Shown: positions 35,972 to 45,101, numbered from the stretch's first letter. The stretch: DNA of 64,000 bases from Leucobacter ruminantium (GCF_017565705.1 NZ_JAGDYL010000005.1:1-64000), one strand, 5' to 3'. The notes: generated by a model not told the origin, from the sequence alone. A program made the numbers and translations.

Positions 35972-36897
35972 ACGCCACGGCAACCGCGGCTCCGCAGGCC
36001 GGAACGCCGCTGGTCGAACTCCGGGATGCGGGCAAGCGCTACGGCAACATCATCGCGCTGCGCGATGTGAGCCTGAAGGTGAGCCCCGGCGAGGTGATGT
36101 GCGTGCTCGGCGACAACGGCGCCGGCAAGTCCACGCTCATCAAGATCATCGCCGGTCTGCATCAGAACACCGATGGCGCCTATCTGGTCGAGGGTGAGGA
36201 GGTGAAGTTCAATTCGCCCCGCGAGGCCCTGAACCGAGGGATCGCGACGGTGTACCAGGACCTTGCCGTCGCGCCGCTCATGCCGGTGTGGCGCAACTTC
36301 TTCCTGGGCTCCGAGGTGACGAAGGGGTGGGGTCCGTTCAAGCGCCTCGACGTCGAGTTCATGAAGAAGACCGCGAAGAAGGAGCTGCTCGACATGGGCA
36401 TCGACCTTCGCGATGTCGATCAGCCGATCGGCACGCTGTCGGGCGGTGAGCGGCAGTGCGTCGCGATCGCGCGCGCCGTGTATTTCGGCGCGAAGGTGCT
36501 GATCCTCGATGAGCCGACTGCGGCTCTGGGTGTGAAGCAGTCGGGCGTGGTGCTGCGCTACATCATTCAGGCGAGGGATCGCGGCCTGGGTGTGATCTTC
36601 ATCACGCACAACCCGCATCACGCCTACCCGGTGGGCGACCGCTTCCTGCTGCTGAAGCGCGGTCAGAGCATCGGATATCACGAGAAGTCGGAGATCTCGC
36701 TCGAGGAGCTGACCGGTCTGATGGCCGGCGGTGCGGAGCTGGAGCAGCTCGTGCACGAGCTGCGCAGCGTCGGCACGTCGACGGATACGGTGCGGGTGAT
36801 CCGCGACGAGATCGAGCACGACGATGCGGCCGGTGTCGGTCGTGTCGCCGTGACCGAGGCCGTGAACATCAAGGATCTGCCGGAGAACGAGCGCTAG
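35968..36897 (+). CDS. Sugar ABC transporter ATP-binding protein, single NBD (FrcA type)
   Basis: A 309-residue ATPase with one nucleotide-binding domain: Walker [11 protein letters not shown]-loop VYQDLAVAP, signature TLSGGERQ and Walker [13 protein letters not shown]. It lacks the second domain of RbsA proteins, as in the fructose FrcA class, and would act as a homodimer. A ~50-residue C-terminal extension ([22 protein letters not shown] onward) is of unknown role. It starts in an ATGA overlap with the permease and is followed by a strong terminator. Confidence 0.93.
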   Translation: MNATATAAPQAGTPLVELRDAGKRYGNIIALRDVSLKVSPGEVMCVLGDNGAGKSTLIKIIAGLHQNTDGAYLVEGEEVKFNSPREALNRGIATVYQDLAVAPLMPVWRNFFLGSEVTKGWGPFKRLDVEFMKKTAKKELLDMGIDLRDVDQPIGTLSGGERQCVAIARAVYFGAKVLILDEPTAALGVKQSGVVLRYIIQARDRGLGVIFITHNPHHAYPVGDRFLLLKRGQSIGYHEKSEISLEELTGLMAGGAELEQLVHELRSVGTSTDTVRVIRDEIEHDDAAGVGRVAVTEAVNIKDLPENER

Positions 36898-36920
36898 GCT
36901 CCCTCCTCTCAGACCGGCAC

Positions 36921-36960
36921 GAAGGCCGGGGCCCGCTCGAAGGAGCCGGCCCCGGCCTTC
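36921..36960 (+). terminator. Intrinsic terminator after second sugar ABC operon
   Basis: GAAGGCCGGGGCC / GGCCCCGGCCTTC hairpin with a 14-base loop, 24 bp after the ATPase stop. Confidence 0.8.
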
Positions 36961-37103
36961 GGCGTGCGGGAGGGGTGAACACGCGCGGGATCCCGGAGGG
37001 TGGGGCGCGGCAGGATCCCTGTCGGAACCACCGCATGCGCGATAGTCTGTCAGTTGACTGACCAGCAGGTGCGGAAGCCGCACGAGGATCGAAGGAGATC
37101 GCA

Positions 37104-37496
37104 TTGCCGAACGAGGAGCAGAACGCGCAGATCGAGGGCTTCCGCGAGAGCTATCGAGAGATGCTGGGCTTCTTCCCGCCGCGGGTCGCCGCGCGGTTCG
37201 AGCAGCTCGAGGAGCATGCGCCGGAGGTGCTGATCGCGCACGAGGCATGGCGCGCGGCGCTCATCTATCCCGATGCGCTCGACCAGAAGACGGTGCAGCT
37301 CATGGTGCTGGCTATCCTCGCGAGCAAGCTCAGCGACGCCGCGAAGCTGCACGGACTCGCCGCTCGCCGGGCCGGCGCCACCGACGATGAACTGCGCGCC
37401 GCGATCAACCTGGCCTCGCTGTTCTCGGGCATCTCGGTCGCGAACCGCTTGCCAGTGATCATGGCCGACATCGACGAGCTCGAGGCGTCGCTGTAG
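37104..37496 (+). CDS. Carboxymuconolactone decarboxylase-fold (AhpD-like) protein without the CxxC
   Basis: A 130-residue all-helical CMD/AhpD-family protein. The start is TTG 37104 with AAGGAG at 37090-37095. The conserved helix IYPDALDQKTVQLMVLAILASKLSDAAKLHGLAARRAGATDDEL aligns with the segment that in AhpD carries CxxC and a His. Here the cysteines are replaced (KLSDAAKLH) while the His stays, so it cannot act as a disulfide peroxidase-reductase and more likely decarboxylates or binds a ring metabolite. It is a lone gene. Upstream, GTCAGT-TG-ACTGAC (37049-37062) is a possible operator. Confidence 0.75.
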   Translation: MPNEEQNAQIEGFRESYREMLGFFPPRVAARFEQLEEHAPEVLIAHEAWRAALIYPDALDQKTVQLMVLAILASKLSDAAKLHGLAARRAGATDDELRAAINLASLFSGISVANRLPVIMADIDELEASL

Positions 37497-37620
37497 CGGC
37501 TCAAGACGTCTTCCGCCTGCCGCTGGACCCCGACGACATCCTGGACGCGCCCTGGTTGCGCTCATCCGAGGGCCCCGTGATGCGGCGTCGGATCCCGTGA
37601 AGAGGCCGAACTGCGGACGT

Positions 37621-38253
37621 CTATCGCGCGTCGAGCGCGAGTTTCGCGCCGAACCCGATGAGCACCGCTCCGGCGACGCGATCGATGATGCGCAGCGATC
37701 GCGCATTCGCGAGCCAGCGTCGGGCTGCGGCTGCGCCCACGATGATCGTTCCGAGCCAGAGCATGCCGAGCGCCGCGTGGATGCTCGCGAGCAGCAGCCC
37801 CATGGCGAGCGGCGACGCGCCGTCCGGTATGAACTGCGGAATCGTCGCGATGTAGAACACGCCGATCTTCGGGTTGAGGAGGTTCGTGCCGTAGCCGGCG
37901 ACGAGGCTCCGCCACGGCGCCGCAGGCACCGCCGAAATCTCAGCGATGCCCGACGAACGACCGCGGAAGCTCTTCATGATCATGGAGATACCGAGATATG
38001 CCATGTAGAGCGCTCCGGCGATGGTCACGAGCCGGTATGCGACTTCCGATGCCGCGAGCAGAGCAGCAGCTCCGACAGCTGCTGCAACACCCCAGGTGAG
38101 CGAACCCAGGTTGATGCCGACCATGGCGGCGCAGCCGTGTCGCCTGCCGCGTACGAGCGCAGTGCGAAGCACCAGGGTCGTGTCGAGGCCGGGGATGGCC
38201 GTGAGTACTGCGGCGACGGCGGTGAACCCGAGCACGGCCTGCATCATGGTCAT
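37621..38253 (-). CDS. LysE/RhtB-family amino acid exporter
   Basis: A 210-residue inner-membrane exporter with six predicted hydrophobic segments, starting LGFTAVAAVLTAIPGLDTTLVLRTALVRGRRHG, the LysE signature region with the conserved PG. The ATG at 38253 gives the normal family length; the longer frame to 38331 adds a polar stretch without similarity. It probably exports a basic or neutral amino acid or homoserine lactone-like compound. Single gene, convergent with the CMD gene. Confidence 0.9.
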   Translation of the reverse strand: MTMMQAVLGFTAVAAVLTAIPGLDTTLVLRTALVRGRRHGCAAMVGINLGSLTWGVAAAVGAAALLAASEVAYRLVTIAGALYMAYLGISMIMKSFRGRSSGIAEISAVPAAPWRSLVAGYGTNLLNPKIGVFYIATIPQFIPDGASPLAMGLLLASIHAALGMLWLGTIIVGAAAARRWLANARSLRIIDRVAGAVLIGFGAKLALDAR

Positions 38254-38410
38254 ATCCCCAGAGTATCGAGACGCCGGGGCGATCGCCTCTTCGCCGCTAC
38301 CGGTGCGCACGCGCCGATACTGCTGGCACATCCCCTCGAAGACGTGCCAGCAGTCACGGAGTTCCGGAAGCGCTCTGGAGAGCGCTCGAACCGCGGTGCT
38401 CGCGCGCGCG

Positions 38411-39793
38411 TCACCTCACGCGCTGCCCCTCGGAGAGCACGGTCGAAATCGCCTCGGTCGACGGCACGGACGCCGTCGGAGGCACCGCCTTGCGGAGGAT
38501 CAGTGTGCCGACCGCGGCGATCACGAGGAACAGGGCGATGAGCAGATACCCCGGGCCGAATGAACCTGTCGCCTGCTTGAGCACGCCGGTGAGCGAAGGT
38601 GCGATGATGCCCGACAGATTGCCCACCGAATTGATGAGTGCGATACCCACTGCTGCCGATACGCCCGTGAGATAGCGCGAAGGCAACTGCCAGAACACGG
38701 GAATCACGGAGAACACGCACGCGGCGGTGACCGAGTAGAGGGCTATGGTGGCCCAGAAACTGGTGACGTACGGCGCGGCAGCGATAGCGATCGCACCGAG
38801 AACGGCCGGGCCGATGATGTGCCAGGTGCGCTCCTGGGTGCGGTCGGAGTGCCGCCCCCACCAGATCATGACGAGTACGGCGACCAGGCTGGGGATCGCC
38901 GTGATGAAGCCGATCTGCACCAACCCGAGATCGCCGCCGAACTGCTCATCGAGGGCCGCGACCATCTGAGGCATGAAGAAGCCGATCGCGTACTCGCCGA
39001 ACTCGAGGCCGAGATAGATGAGCGACATCGCAAGGACGACGGGCGTCAACATCGTGCGGAACACTCCCTTGGGAGAGTGACCGGATGCGCTGACCGCCTG
39101 GTTCTCGAGCCTCAGCTCTGCCACGAGCCAGGAGCGCTCGTCCTCCCGCAGGAACTTCGCCTTCTCCGGTCGGTCGACGAGGATCCACAGAGCCGCGATG
39201 CCCAGAAGCACTGTCGGGACCGCCTCGATGATGAACATCGACTGCCACCCCCTGAGTCCGAAGAGGCCGTGCGCCTCGGTCATCAGCCAGGTCGAGAGCG
39301 GCCCGCCGACCAATCCCGATAGCGGCACGGCCATGAAGAACATGGCGGTGATCTGAGCGCGACGACGCGCGGGGAACCAGTACGTCAGGTAGAGGATCAT
39401 GGCGGGGAAGAAGCCCGCCTCGGCGACACCGAGGAGAAATCGGAGCACGTAGAACGAGATCGGGCCTTGCGCCAAGGACATGCATCCGGCGATGATTCCC
39501 CAGGTGATCATGATGCGCGCGATCCAGATGCGCGGGCCGAACTTCGTCAGGAGTACGTTGCTCGGCACTTCGAAGATGAAGTAGGCGACGAAGAAGATAC
39601 CCGCGCCGATGCCGTATGCGGCCTCGGAGAGTCCGATATCCGCATTCATCTCCAAAGACGCGTAACTGATGTTCACCCGGTCGAGATAGCAGAGGAAGTA
39701 CGCGGCGAGGATGAAGGGGAGGACTCTGCGGACCGTCTTCCGGTCCACGGCTTTCCGAAGGGCGTGAGCCTGCTCGAGATGCTGGTGTGCCAA
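38411..39793 (-). CDS. MFS transporter, anion:cation symporter (ACS) family
   Basis: A 460-residue 12-helix permease. The ACS/phthalate-tartrate-galactonate features are KTVRRVLPFILAAYFLCYLDRVNISYA at the start, GAGIFFVAYFIFEVPSNVLLTKFG in helix 2 and LRFLLGVAEAGFFPAMILYLTYWFPARRRAQ in the loop 2-3 region. The expected substrate is an organic acid such as a sugar acid or dicarboxylate. A LysR-type ATTCG-N7-CGAAT palindrome lies 109 bp upstream of its start, so it belongs to the regulon of the neighbouring LysR protein, in line with import of the substrate used at 41007-44871. Confidence 0.92.
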   Translation of the reverse strand: MAHQHLEQAHALRKAVDRKTVRRVLPFILAAYFLCYLDRVNISYASLEMNADIGLSEAAYGIGAGIFFVAYFIFEVPSNVLLTKFGPRIWIARIMITWGIIAGCMSLAQGPISFYVLRFLLGVAEAGFFPAMILYLTYWFPARRRAQITAMFFMAVPLSGLVGGPLSTWLMTEAHGLFGLRGWQSMFIIEAVPTVLLGIAALWILVDRPEKAKFLREDERSWLVAELRLENQAVSASGHSPKGVFRTMLTPVVLAMSLIYLGLEFGEYAIGFFMPQMVAALDEQFGGDLGLVQIGFITAIPSLVAVLVMIWWGRHSDRTQERTWHIIGPAVLGAIAIAAAPYVTSFWATIALYSVTAACVFSVIPVFWQLPSRYLTGVSAAVGIALINSVGNLSGIIAPSLTGVLKQATGSFGPGYLLIALFLVIAAVGTLILRKAVPPTASVPSTEAISTVLSEGQRVR

Positions 39794-39901
39794 TGTCTGC
39801 TCCTAACGAAATACCGGTCGGCGGCTTTGCCGAAACGCTGGTATCTGTAGCAACCTTGGTCTAGCGGTTTATCCGAGACAAGCGAATATCTTCACCTATT
39901 T

Positions 39902-39922
39902 TTATTCGGAACTATCGAATAA
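39902..39922. promoter_or_regulatory. LysR-type operator upstream of MFS gene
   Basis: TTATTCG-GAACTAT-CGAATAA, a perfect 7-bp-arm dyad with the T-N11-A pattern of LysR sites. The core ATTCG-N7-CGAAT recurs between the LysR gene and its divergent target at 40896-40914. Confidence 0.75.
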
Positions 39923-39965
39923 TCGCTTTTGCGAGGTCGGCGAGAGCGGTTCCTGAGCTCGGTGT

Positions 39966-40880
39966 TCAGATGTTGGATTCGGTCGCATCTCCCGGGGCAT
40001 GAGCGGCGTCGGCCAGGGCGTTGAGCACTGCTCGGATCGCAGGCGCGTTCGAGGCGCCTGCTCTGCTTGCGACGAACACGAGACGTGCGGGATCCTCGGC
40101 AAGGCGAATCCGGCGCAGCTTCGGTTTCTCGCTGTCTAGAAGAAGCTTCGGCAGGATGCCGATGGCATGACCGGTTTCGACGAGACGCATCTGCACCAGC
40201 AGGTCGTCCGATTCGAACTGCACTTCGGGCTCGAAGCCCTGCTCCCGGCAGAGGCCGACACTCCACCTGCGGGCGTCGCTCCCCTGAAGCTCCATCACCC
40301 AGGGCAAGCACTCGGCCGCCGCGCGGAGATCGCCCTCGCCCTCGTAATCGAGGGGAACGACGAGTTCGAGCGGATCCCGGACCAGCGGCGCGAAATGCAC
40401 ATCGTCTCGTCGGCTGACGGGTAGGCCGGGGTACTCCTCGCCCAGCACGATGTCGTATTCCCTCGCCTCGAGAGCGTTCAAGGCTCGATGCGGCTCGATG
40501 CGGCTCACCACCATTCTCGGGTGAGGATCCACCTGATCGAGGGCGACGAGCGTCCGTGGGATGAGCGCCAGTGAAGCTGTCTGCAGCGCCGCCACCTTGA
40601 CATCACCGCGGGCCTGTTGTCCCACTGCGGCGACCTGGGCCTCCGCACCTTCGACCTCTGCAAAAATCCGAGTGGCGCGCTTGGCGAGCAGCTCGCCCTC
40701 CCGTGTCAGTTGCAGGCCCCGGCCCACCCTTTCGACGAGCGGCGCCCCCACCTCGCGTTCAAGCACCTTGAGTTGCTGGGAAACGGTCGACGGGGTGAAT
40801 GACAGCGCGTCGGCGACCGCCACCACGGTGCCTCTGCGGTGCAACTCCTGGAGCAGGGCGAGGCGATTCAGATTCAACAT
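39966..40880 (-). CDS. LysR-family transcriptional regulator
   Basis: A 304-residue LysR-type regulator. The N-terminal winged HTH is LNRLALLQELHRRGTVVAVADALSFTPSTVSQQLKVLEREVGAPLVERVGRGLQLTREGELL, and the remaining ~220 residues form the periplasmic-binding-like effector domain (KVAALQTASLALIPRTL, then LVRDPLELVVPL). I start at ATG 40880, which begins directly at the HTH. It is divergent from the ornithine-cyclodeaminase-like gene and upstream of the MFS gene; shared dyads mark both as targets. The effector is unknown, likely a substrate of that operon. Confidence 0.93.
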   Translation of the reverse strand: MLNLNRLALLQELHRRGTVVAVADALSFTPSTVSQQLKVLEREVGAPLVERVGRGLQLTREGELLAKRATRIFAEVEGAEAQVAAVGQQARGDVKVAALQTASLALIPRTLVALDQVDPHPRMVVSRIEPHRALNALEAREYDIVLGEEYPGLPVSRRDDVHFAPLVRDPLELVVPLDYEGEGDLRAAAECLPWVMELQGSDARRWSVGLCREQGFEPEVQFESDDLLVQMRLVETGHAIGILPKLLLDSEKPKLRRIRLAEDPARLVFVASRAGASNAPAIRAVLNALADAAHAPGDATESNI

Positions 40881-40895
40881 GCCCCTCAGTCTAAC

Positions 40896-40946
40896 CATTC
40901 GTCATCATCGAATGATTTCAACAGTTATTAATCGCTTGTTGCGAAT
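40896..40946. promoter_or_regulatory. LysR-type operator pair in divergent promoter
   Basis: CATTCG-N7-CGAATG at 40896-40914 and a weaker AATCG-N7-CGAAT at 40930-40946 lie between the LysR gene and the divergent gene at 41007. The spacing of ~33 bp centre to centre is typical for recognition and activation sites bound by a LysR tetramer. Confidence 0.65.
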
Positions 40947-41006
40947 CAGCTTCTTCGTCAGTGTGTGTTGTGCCGCAACTTGCACAAACCCCGACGAAGG
41001 AACACG

Positions 41007-42185
41007 ATGCCACGCTCACCCTTCCTCTTCCTCTCGGAGGCGGACATGATCGCGGCGGGCGTCGACGACGCCGCCCGTTCGGTCGACGTCGCCGACGAGG
41101 TGTTCCGCCTGCTCAAGCAGGGCGATTACGTCATGGGCGGGATGAACCACAACAGCCACGGGCTCGTGCTCATCTTTCCCGAGACCTCCCCCTTCCCGAA
41201 CATGCCCACCGCCGGCCCCGATCGCCGCGTCTCGGCGATGCCCGCCTACCTCGGGGGCCGTTTCGACGTCTGCGGTGTGAAGTGGTACGGCTCGAACGCC
41301 GCGAATCGCGAGCGCGGGCTGCCGCGCTCGGTGCTCACCGTCATGCTCAACGACAAGTCCACGGGAGAGCCCCTCGCACTCATGGCCGCGAACCGTCTGA
41401 GCTCCTCGCGGACCGCCGCTGTGCCGGCGGTTGCGAGCCGCTACCTGCCGCCGCGTCCGGCGCGGGTGCTCGCGGTCGTCGGCTGCGGCGAGATCAACCG
41501 CCAGGCGGTGCGCGCGATCATGTCGCAGCAGCCCGAGATAGCGCGCGTCGTCTGCAACAACCGTTCGCGCGAGAAAGCGGAGGCCTTCGCCGAGTGGCTG
41601 CGTACCGACTACGGAGTCGAGACCTCGGTCGCGGAGACGGCGCGCGCGTGCGTCGCCGACGCCGACATCGTCACCGTCGCCGCGTCGCGCACGGCCCCGC
41701 TGCGCATCGAAGCCGACTGGTTCGCACCCGATGCCTGCATCCTGCTCAGCGGGCCCATGCAGTCGGATGAGAAGCTCTGGACCGAGAGCCGCGTCGTCTA
41801 CGATCACATCCCGCTGCACGAGGCCTACGTAGCCGACGCCCGAATGAGCTCCGATGTCGACAGGGCCTACCTGGGCCAGATCGGCGGCTACATGTATCAG
41901 CTCATCGACGCGGGCAAGGTGCCCCCGCTCGCAGAGTCCGAGGATCTCGGCACGATCATGCTCGAGGAGCGCCCGGCACGACCCGGCCGCACCGTGTTCA
42001 TCGCAAGCGGTATGGCCGTCTTCGACGTCGCATGGGGCTTCGACCTGCTTCAGAGCGCGAAGCGGCTGGGCATCGGCACGCCCCTCGAGCTCTGGGGTTT
42101 CGGTACCGAGGGCGACGGCGAGAAGCGCGAGGGATCCCTCACCTCCGACGGCACCGACGCGGACCGAGCGGGAGCAGCAGCGTGA
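41007..42185 (+). CDS. Ornithine cyclodeaminase/mu-crystallin family protein (tyramine oxidase subunit B-like)
   Basis: A 392-residue NAD(P)-binding protein of the ornithine cyclodeaminase/mu-crystallin superfamily, in the longer group annotated as tyramine oxidase subunit B. The Rossmann site is VLAVVGCGEINRQAVRAIM, followed by RVVCNNRSREKAEAFAEWL. The N-terminal dimerisation half includes FLFLSEADMIAAGVDDAARSVD and VKWYGSNAANRERGLPRS. ATG 41007 follows GAAGGAAC; the frame from 40965 is extra. It overlaps the glycerate kinase gene (GTGA). The members' chemistry is mostly imine/keto acid reduction; the precise substrate is unknown. Confidence 0.85.
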   Translation: MPRSPFLFLSEADMIAAGVDDAARSVDVADEVFRLLKQGDYVMGGMNHNSHGLVLIFPETSPFPNMPTAGPDRRVSAMPAYLGGRFDVCGVKWYGSNAANRERGLPRSVLTVMLNDKSTGEPLALMAANRLSSSRTAAVPAVASRYLPPRPARVLAVVGCGEINRQAVRAIMSQQPEIARVVCNNRSREKAEAFAEWLRTDYGVETSVAETARACVADADIVTVAASRTAPLRIEADWFAPDACILLSGPMQSDEKLWTESRVVYDHIPLHEAYVADARMSSDVDRAYLGQIGGYMYQLIDAGKVPPLAESEDLGTIMLEERPARPGRTVFIASGMAVFDVAWGFDLLQSAKRLGIGTPLELWGFGTEGDGEKREGSLTSDGTDADRAGAAA

Positions 42186-43603
42186 AGATCAAGAACCACG
42201 ACGCGCTGGTCTCGATCGGTGACCGGGCATCGCGCGAGCTCGTGCTCGGCATCGTCGACGACGCCCTGAACGAGGTCGACGGATACCGGCGGATCAGCGG
42301 AATCGTGCGCGTCGAGGGCGACACGCTGCACGTGGGCAATCGACGGTGGGACCTCTCCGCGAAGCAGAACGTCTACCTCATCGGGGCGGGCAAGGCCTGC
42401 AACGCGATGGCGATGGCGATCGACCACGCACTCGGCGAACGCCTCACCCGCGGCATCGCCGTCGTGAAGATCGCGGAGGACACCGATGAGTTCTCGGAGC
42501 GCACGGAGGTCTACGTCGGCGGGCACCCGTTTCCGAACCAGGCCGGATACGAAGCGACGCAGCGGGTGCTCGACCTCGTGGACGGGGCAGGCCCCGACGA
42601 CCTCTTCATCGTCGTGGTCAGCGGCGGCAGCTCAGCCCTGCTGAACGCCCCGATCGAGCCCATCACCGTCGAGGACGAAGCGATCACCACGGAGGTGCTG
42701 CTCACCTCCGGTCTCGGCATCTACGAGGTCAACGCCGTGCGCCGTCACATCTCCCGCACGAACGGTGGGCGCCTCGCCGAGCGCATCCGCGCCCGCGGCG
42801 CCGAGCTTATCGGCATCGGCATCTCCGACGCCGTCGGCAAGCCGCCGACGGGCGACATCGGCGAACCCGATCCGAACTACGCGAGCACGCCGATCGGCCC
42901 CGACCTCACGACCCTCGACGACGCCCGCGCCGCGATCGACGGTCACGGGCTGAGGGATCGGCTTCCGGCGAGCGTCACCCACTTCCTCGACACCGCCGGG
43001 CCCGAGCAGGAGACCCCGAAGGCCTTCCCCGAGAACACCTACTTCGTGATCAACACCCTGCCCGATCTCGCCGAGGCAGCAGCCGCAGCCGCGGAGGCTC
43101 GCGGCGTCACCGCCCACGTGCTCACCACATTCCTCGAGGGCGAGAGCCGCGACGCCGGCACCTTCATGGCCTCCCTCGCTCGAGAGGTGCAGGCGAACGG
43201 CCGCCCATTCCGTGCGCCGTGCGTGATCGTGAGCGGCGGCGAGACCGTCACCCACATCCGACCGGGCACCGAGATCACCGGCCACGGCGGCCCGTCGCAG
43301 GAGCTGGCGCTGAGCTTCGCGCTCTCCGCCGCCGCGGTGCCCGGCGCCTGCATGTACGGCATGGACTCCGAGGGCACTGACGGCACCTCTTCCGCCGCGG
43401 GCGGCATCACCGACTCCACCTCGGCCGCACGCGCGGCCGCCGCCGGCGTCGACATCCTCGCGCACCTCCGCGGTCACGCGAGCTTCGAGGCGCTCGAAGC
43501 CATGGGCGACGTCGTGATGACCGGCAACACCGGCACCAACCTCTGCGATCTCAACGTCCTGTACGTCCCAGCCGCCCCCTCCCAGAACGAAGGAACCCCA
43601 TGA
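42182..43603 (+). CDS. Glycerate 2-kinase, GckA/TtuD type (DUF4147-MOFRL)
   Basis: A 473-residue class II glycerate kinase that makes 2-phosphoglycerate from D-glycerate and ATP. The N-terminal DUF4147 half contains YLIGAGKACNAMAMAIDHALGERL, FIVVVSGGSSALLNAP and NAVRRHISRTNGGRLAERI. The C-terminal MOFRL half contains CVIVSGGETVTHI, GHGGPSQELALSFAL and DSEGTDGTSSAAGGITDSTS. All hallmarks are intact. GTG 42182 overlaps the previous stop, and the 3' end overlaps the enolase-like gene by 4 bp (ATGA). The coupling suggests its product is passed to the neighbouring enolase-family protein, or that both act on a glycerate-like analogue. Confidence 0.92.
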   Translation: MKIKNHDALVSIGDRASRELVLGIVDDALNEVDGYRRISGIVRVEGDTLHVGNRRWDLSAKQNVYLIGAGKACNAMAMAIDHALGERLTRGIAVVKIAEDTDEFSERTEVYVGGHPFPNQAGYEATQRVLDLVDGAGPDDLFIVVVSGGSSALLNAPIEPITVEDEAITTEVLLTSGLGIYEVNAVRRHISRTNGGRLAERIRARGAELIGIGISDAVGKPPTGDIGEPDPNYASTPIGPDLTTLDDARAAIDGHGLRDRLPASVTHFLDTAGPEQETPKAFPENTYFVINTLPDLAEAAAAAAEARGVTAHVLTTFLEGESRDAGTFMASLAREVQANGRPFRAPCVIVSGGETVTHIRPGTEITGHGGPSQELALSFALSAAAVPGACMYGMDSEGTDGTSSAAGGITDSTSAARAAAAGVDILAHLRGHASFEALEAMGDVVMTGNTGTNLCDLNVLYVPAAPSQNEGTP

Positions 43604-44871
43604 CCGTCATCACCTCCGTCGCCGCACGCCAGATCCTCGACTGCAAGGCCCGGCCGATGGTCGAGGTGGAGATCCGGACCGACGCGGGCGCCTTCGGTCG
43701 CGCAGCCGCCCCGACCGGTTCCTCGGTCGGTATCCACGAGGCGAAGGTGCTGCGCGACGAGGATCCCTCGAACTACGACGGCCTCAGCGTGCACCGGGCG
43801 GTGAGCAACGTCACCGACGTCATCGCGCCGAAGCTCGTCGGCTTCGAGTTCGAGACCCAGCGCGACCTCGACGACGCCCTCCTCGGACTCGACGGCACCG
43901 TCGACAAGGGCGTGCTCGGCGGCAACGCGATCTACCCGGTCTCGGTCGCCTTCCTCCGCGCGCAGGCGGCCGAGGCGGGCGAACGCGTCTACGAGCACAT
44001 CGCCCGCGGGCCCCTGACCACGATCCCCGTGCCCTGCTTCAATGTCATCAACGGCGGCCGCAACCGCGACGCCGTGCAGGCCTTCAACGAGTTCATCGTG
44101 GTGCCCGCGGGCGCCGAGTCGATCGACGAGGCCGTCGAGATGGGCGTGCAGATCTTCAAGAGGCTGCCCGGTCTCATCGAGAGCGCGACCGGCAATCCGG
44201 CGACCGTGGGCGGCTCCTACGGCTACGCCGCGCCCTACGGCGACCCGCACTCGGTGCTCTCGCTGATGCAGGAGGCCGTGGCGGCGGCCGGTTACGAGGG
44301 TCGCGTCTCCTTCGCCCTCGACTGCGCGTCGAGCGAGATGTACGACCGCGAGAGCAAGACCTACGAGCTCAACGGCGGCCGCGTCGACAGTACCGCGCTC
44401 GTGGGCTACCTGAAGCAGCTCACCGAGGAGTTCGATCTGCTGTTCGTCGAGGATCCGCTCGACGAGGACGACTGGGAGGGCTTCTCGCTCGCCGTGCGCG
44501 AGCTCACCCGCACCTACGTCCTCGGCGACGACCTCATCGTGACCAACAAGCAGCGCCTCGACCGGGCCATCGCCGAGCGCGCCGCCGAGGGCTTCGTGCT
44601 GAAGCCCAACCAGATCGGCACCATCACCGAGTCGCTCGACACCTTCGACACCGCGACCGAGAACGGCATGTTCGCGCTGCCCTCGGGTCGCTCGGGCGGC
44701 GTCATCGACGACATCGTGATGGACCTCTCGCTGGGCCTGCAGGTGCCGTTCCAGAAGAACGGCGCTCCCCGCTCGGGCGAGCGCATCGAGAAGCTCAACT
44801 TCCTGATGCGCGCCGCGCAGGAGATCCCGGGCTCGTCGCTCAGCCGCATCGAGACGCTCGCGCGCTACTGA
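43600..44871 (+). CDS. Divergent enolase-family protein lacking the catalytic histidines
   Basis: A 423-residue enolase homologue of normal length. The three Mg ligands are in place (Asp241 in ALDCASSEMY, Glu284 in FVEDPLDEDDW, Asp310/311 in LGDDLIVTN), as are Lys335 (LKPNQIGT) and the Lys at ~386 (FQKNGAPRSGER). But the substrate-loop His of the GG-x-HA region is replaced (NGGRNRDAVQ, residues 151-160), and the His of SHRSGE is Gly363 (PSGRSGGV). A housekeeping enolase would keep both. It is therefore probably a paralogue with a shifted substrate or reaction, coupled to the glycerate kinase. Activity on 2-phosphoglycerate is possible but unproven. Confidence 0.85.
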   Translation: MTVITSVAARQILDCKARPMVEVEIRTDAGAFGRAAAPTGSSVGIHEAKVLRDEDPSNYDGLSVHRAVSNVTDVIAPKLVGFEFETQRDLDDALLGLDGTVDKGVLGGNAIYPVSVAFLRAQAAEAGERVYEHIARGPLTTIPVPCFNVINGGRNRDAVQAFNEFIVVPAGAESIDEAVEMGVQIFKRLPGLIESATGNPATVGGSYGYAAPYGDPHSVLSLMQEAVAAAGYEGRVSFALDCASSEMYDRESKTYELNGGRVDSTALVGYLKQLTEEFDLLFVEDPLDEDDWEGFSLAVRELTRTYVLGDDLIVTNKQRLDRAIAERAAEGFVLKPNQIGTITESLDTFDTATENGMFALPSGRSGGVIDDIVMDLSLGLQVPFQKNGAPRSGERIEKLNFLMRAAQEIPGSSLSRIETLARY

Positions 44872-45008
44872 GTCGGTCTCGCCGCTCCGGTGAGGAAGGG
44901 CGCTCGCATGGGGCGTCGTCGGTGCGGCGACGCGGGGTGCGCAGTGCTATCCGCAATGCGACGCCCTGCGCCGGTGAATCGCTCGCTTCGCTGCATATTG
45001 TGTGCCGT

Positions 45009-45076
45009 GGGGCACGTTGTTCACCTTGGGGCACGTTGTGTCGGTGAATAACGCGCCCCGCGGTGGCTAACGCGCC
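45009..45076. repeat. Imperfect inverted/direct repeat block GGGGCACGTTGT / AACGCGCCCC
   Basis: Two left-arm copies of GGGGCACGTTGT (45009 and 45029 on) face two right-arm copies of TAACGCGCCCC (45049 and 45068 on). The arms differ by a few bases, one a G-U pair in RNA. It occupies most of the 334-bp gap 44872-45205 with the operator promoter behind it. No coding region is visible in the gap. Confidence 0.6.
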
Positions 45077-45101
45077 CCGCGCTTGACCCGCTGCACACGG
45101 C

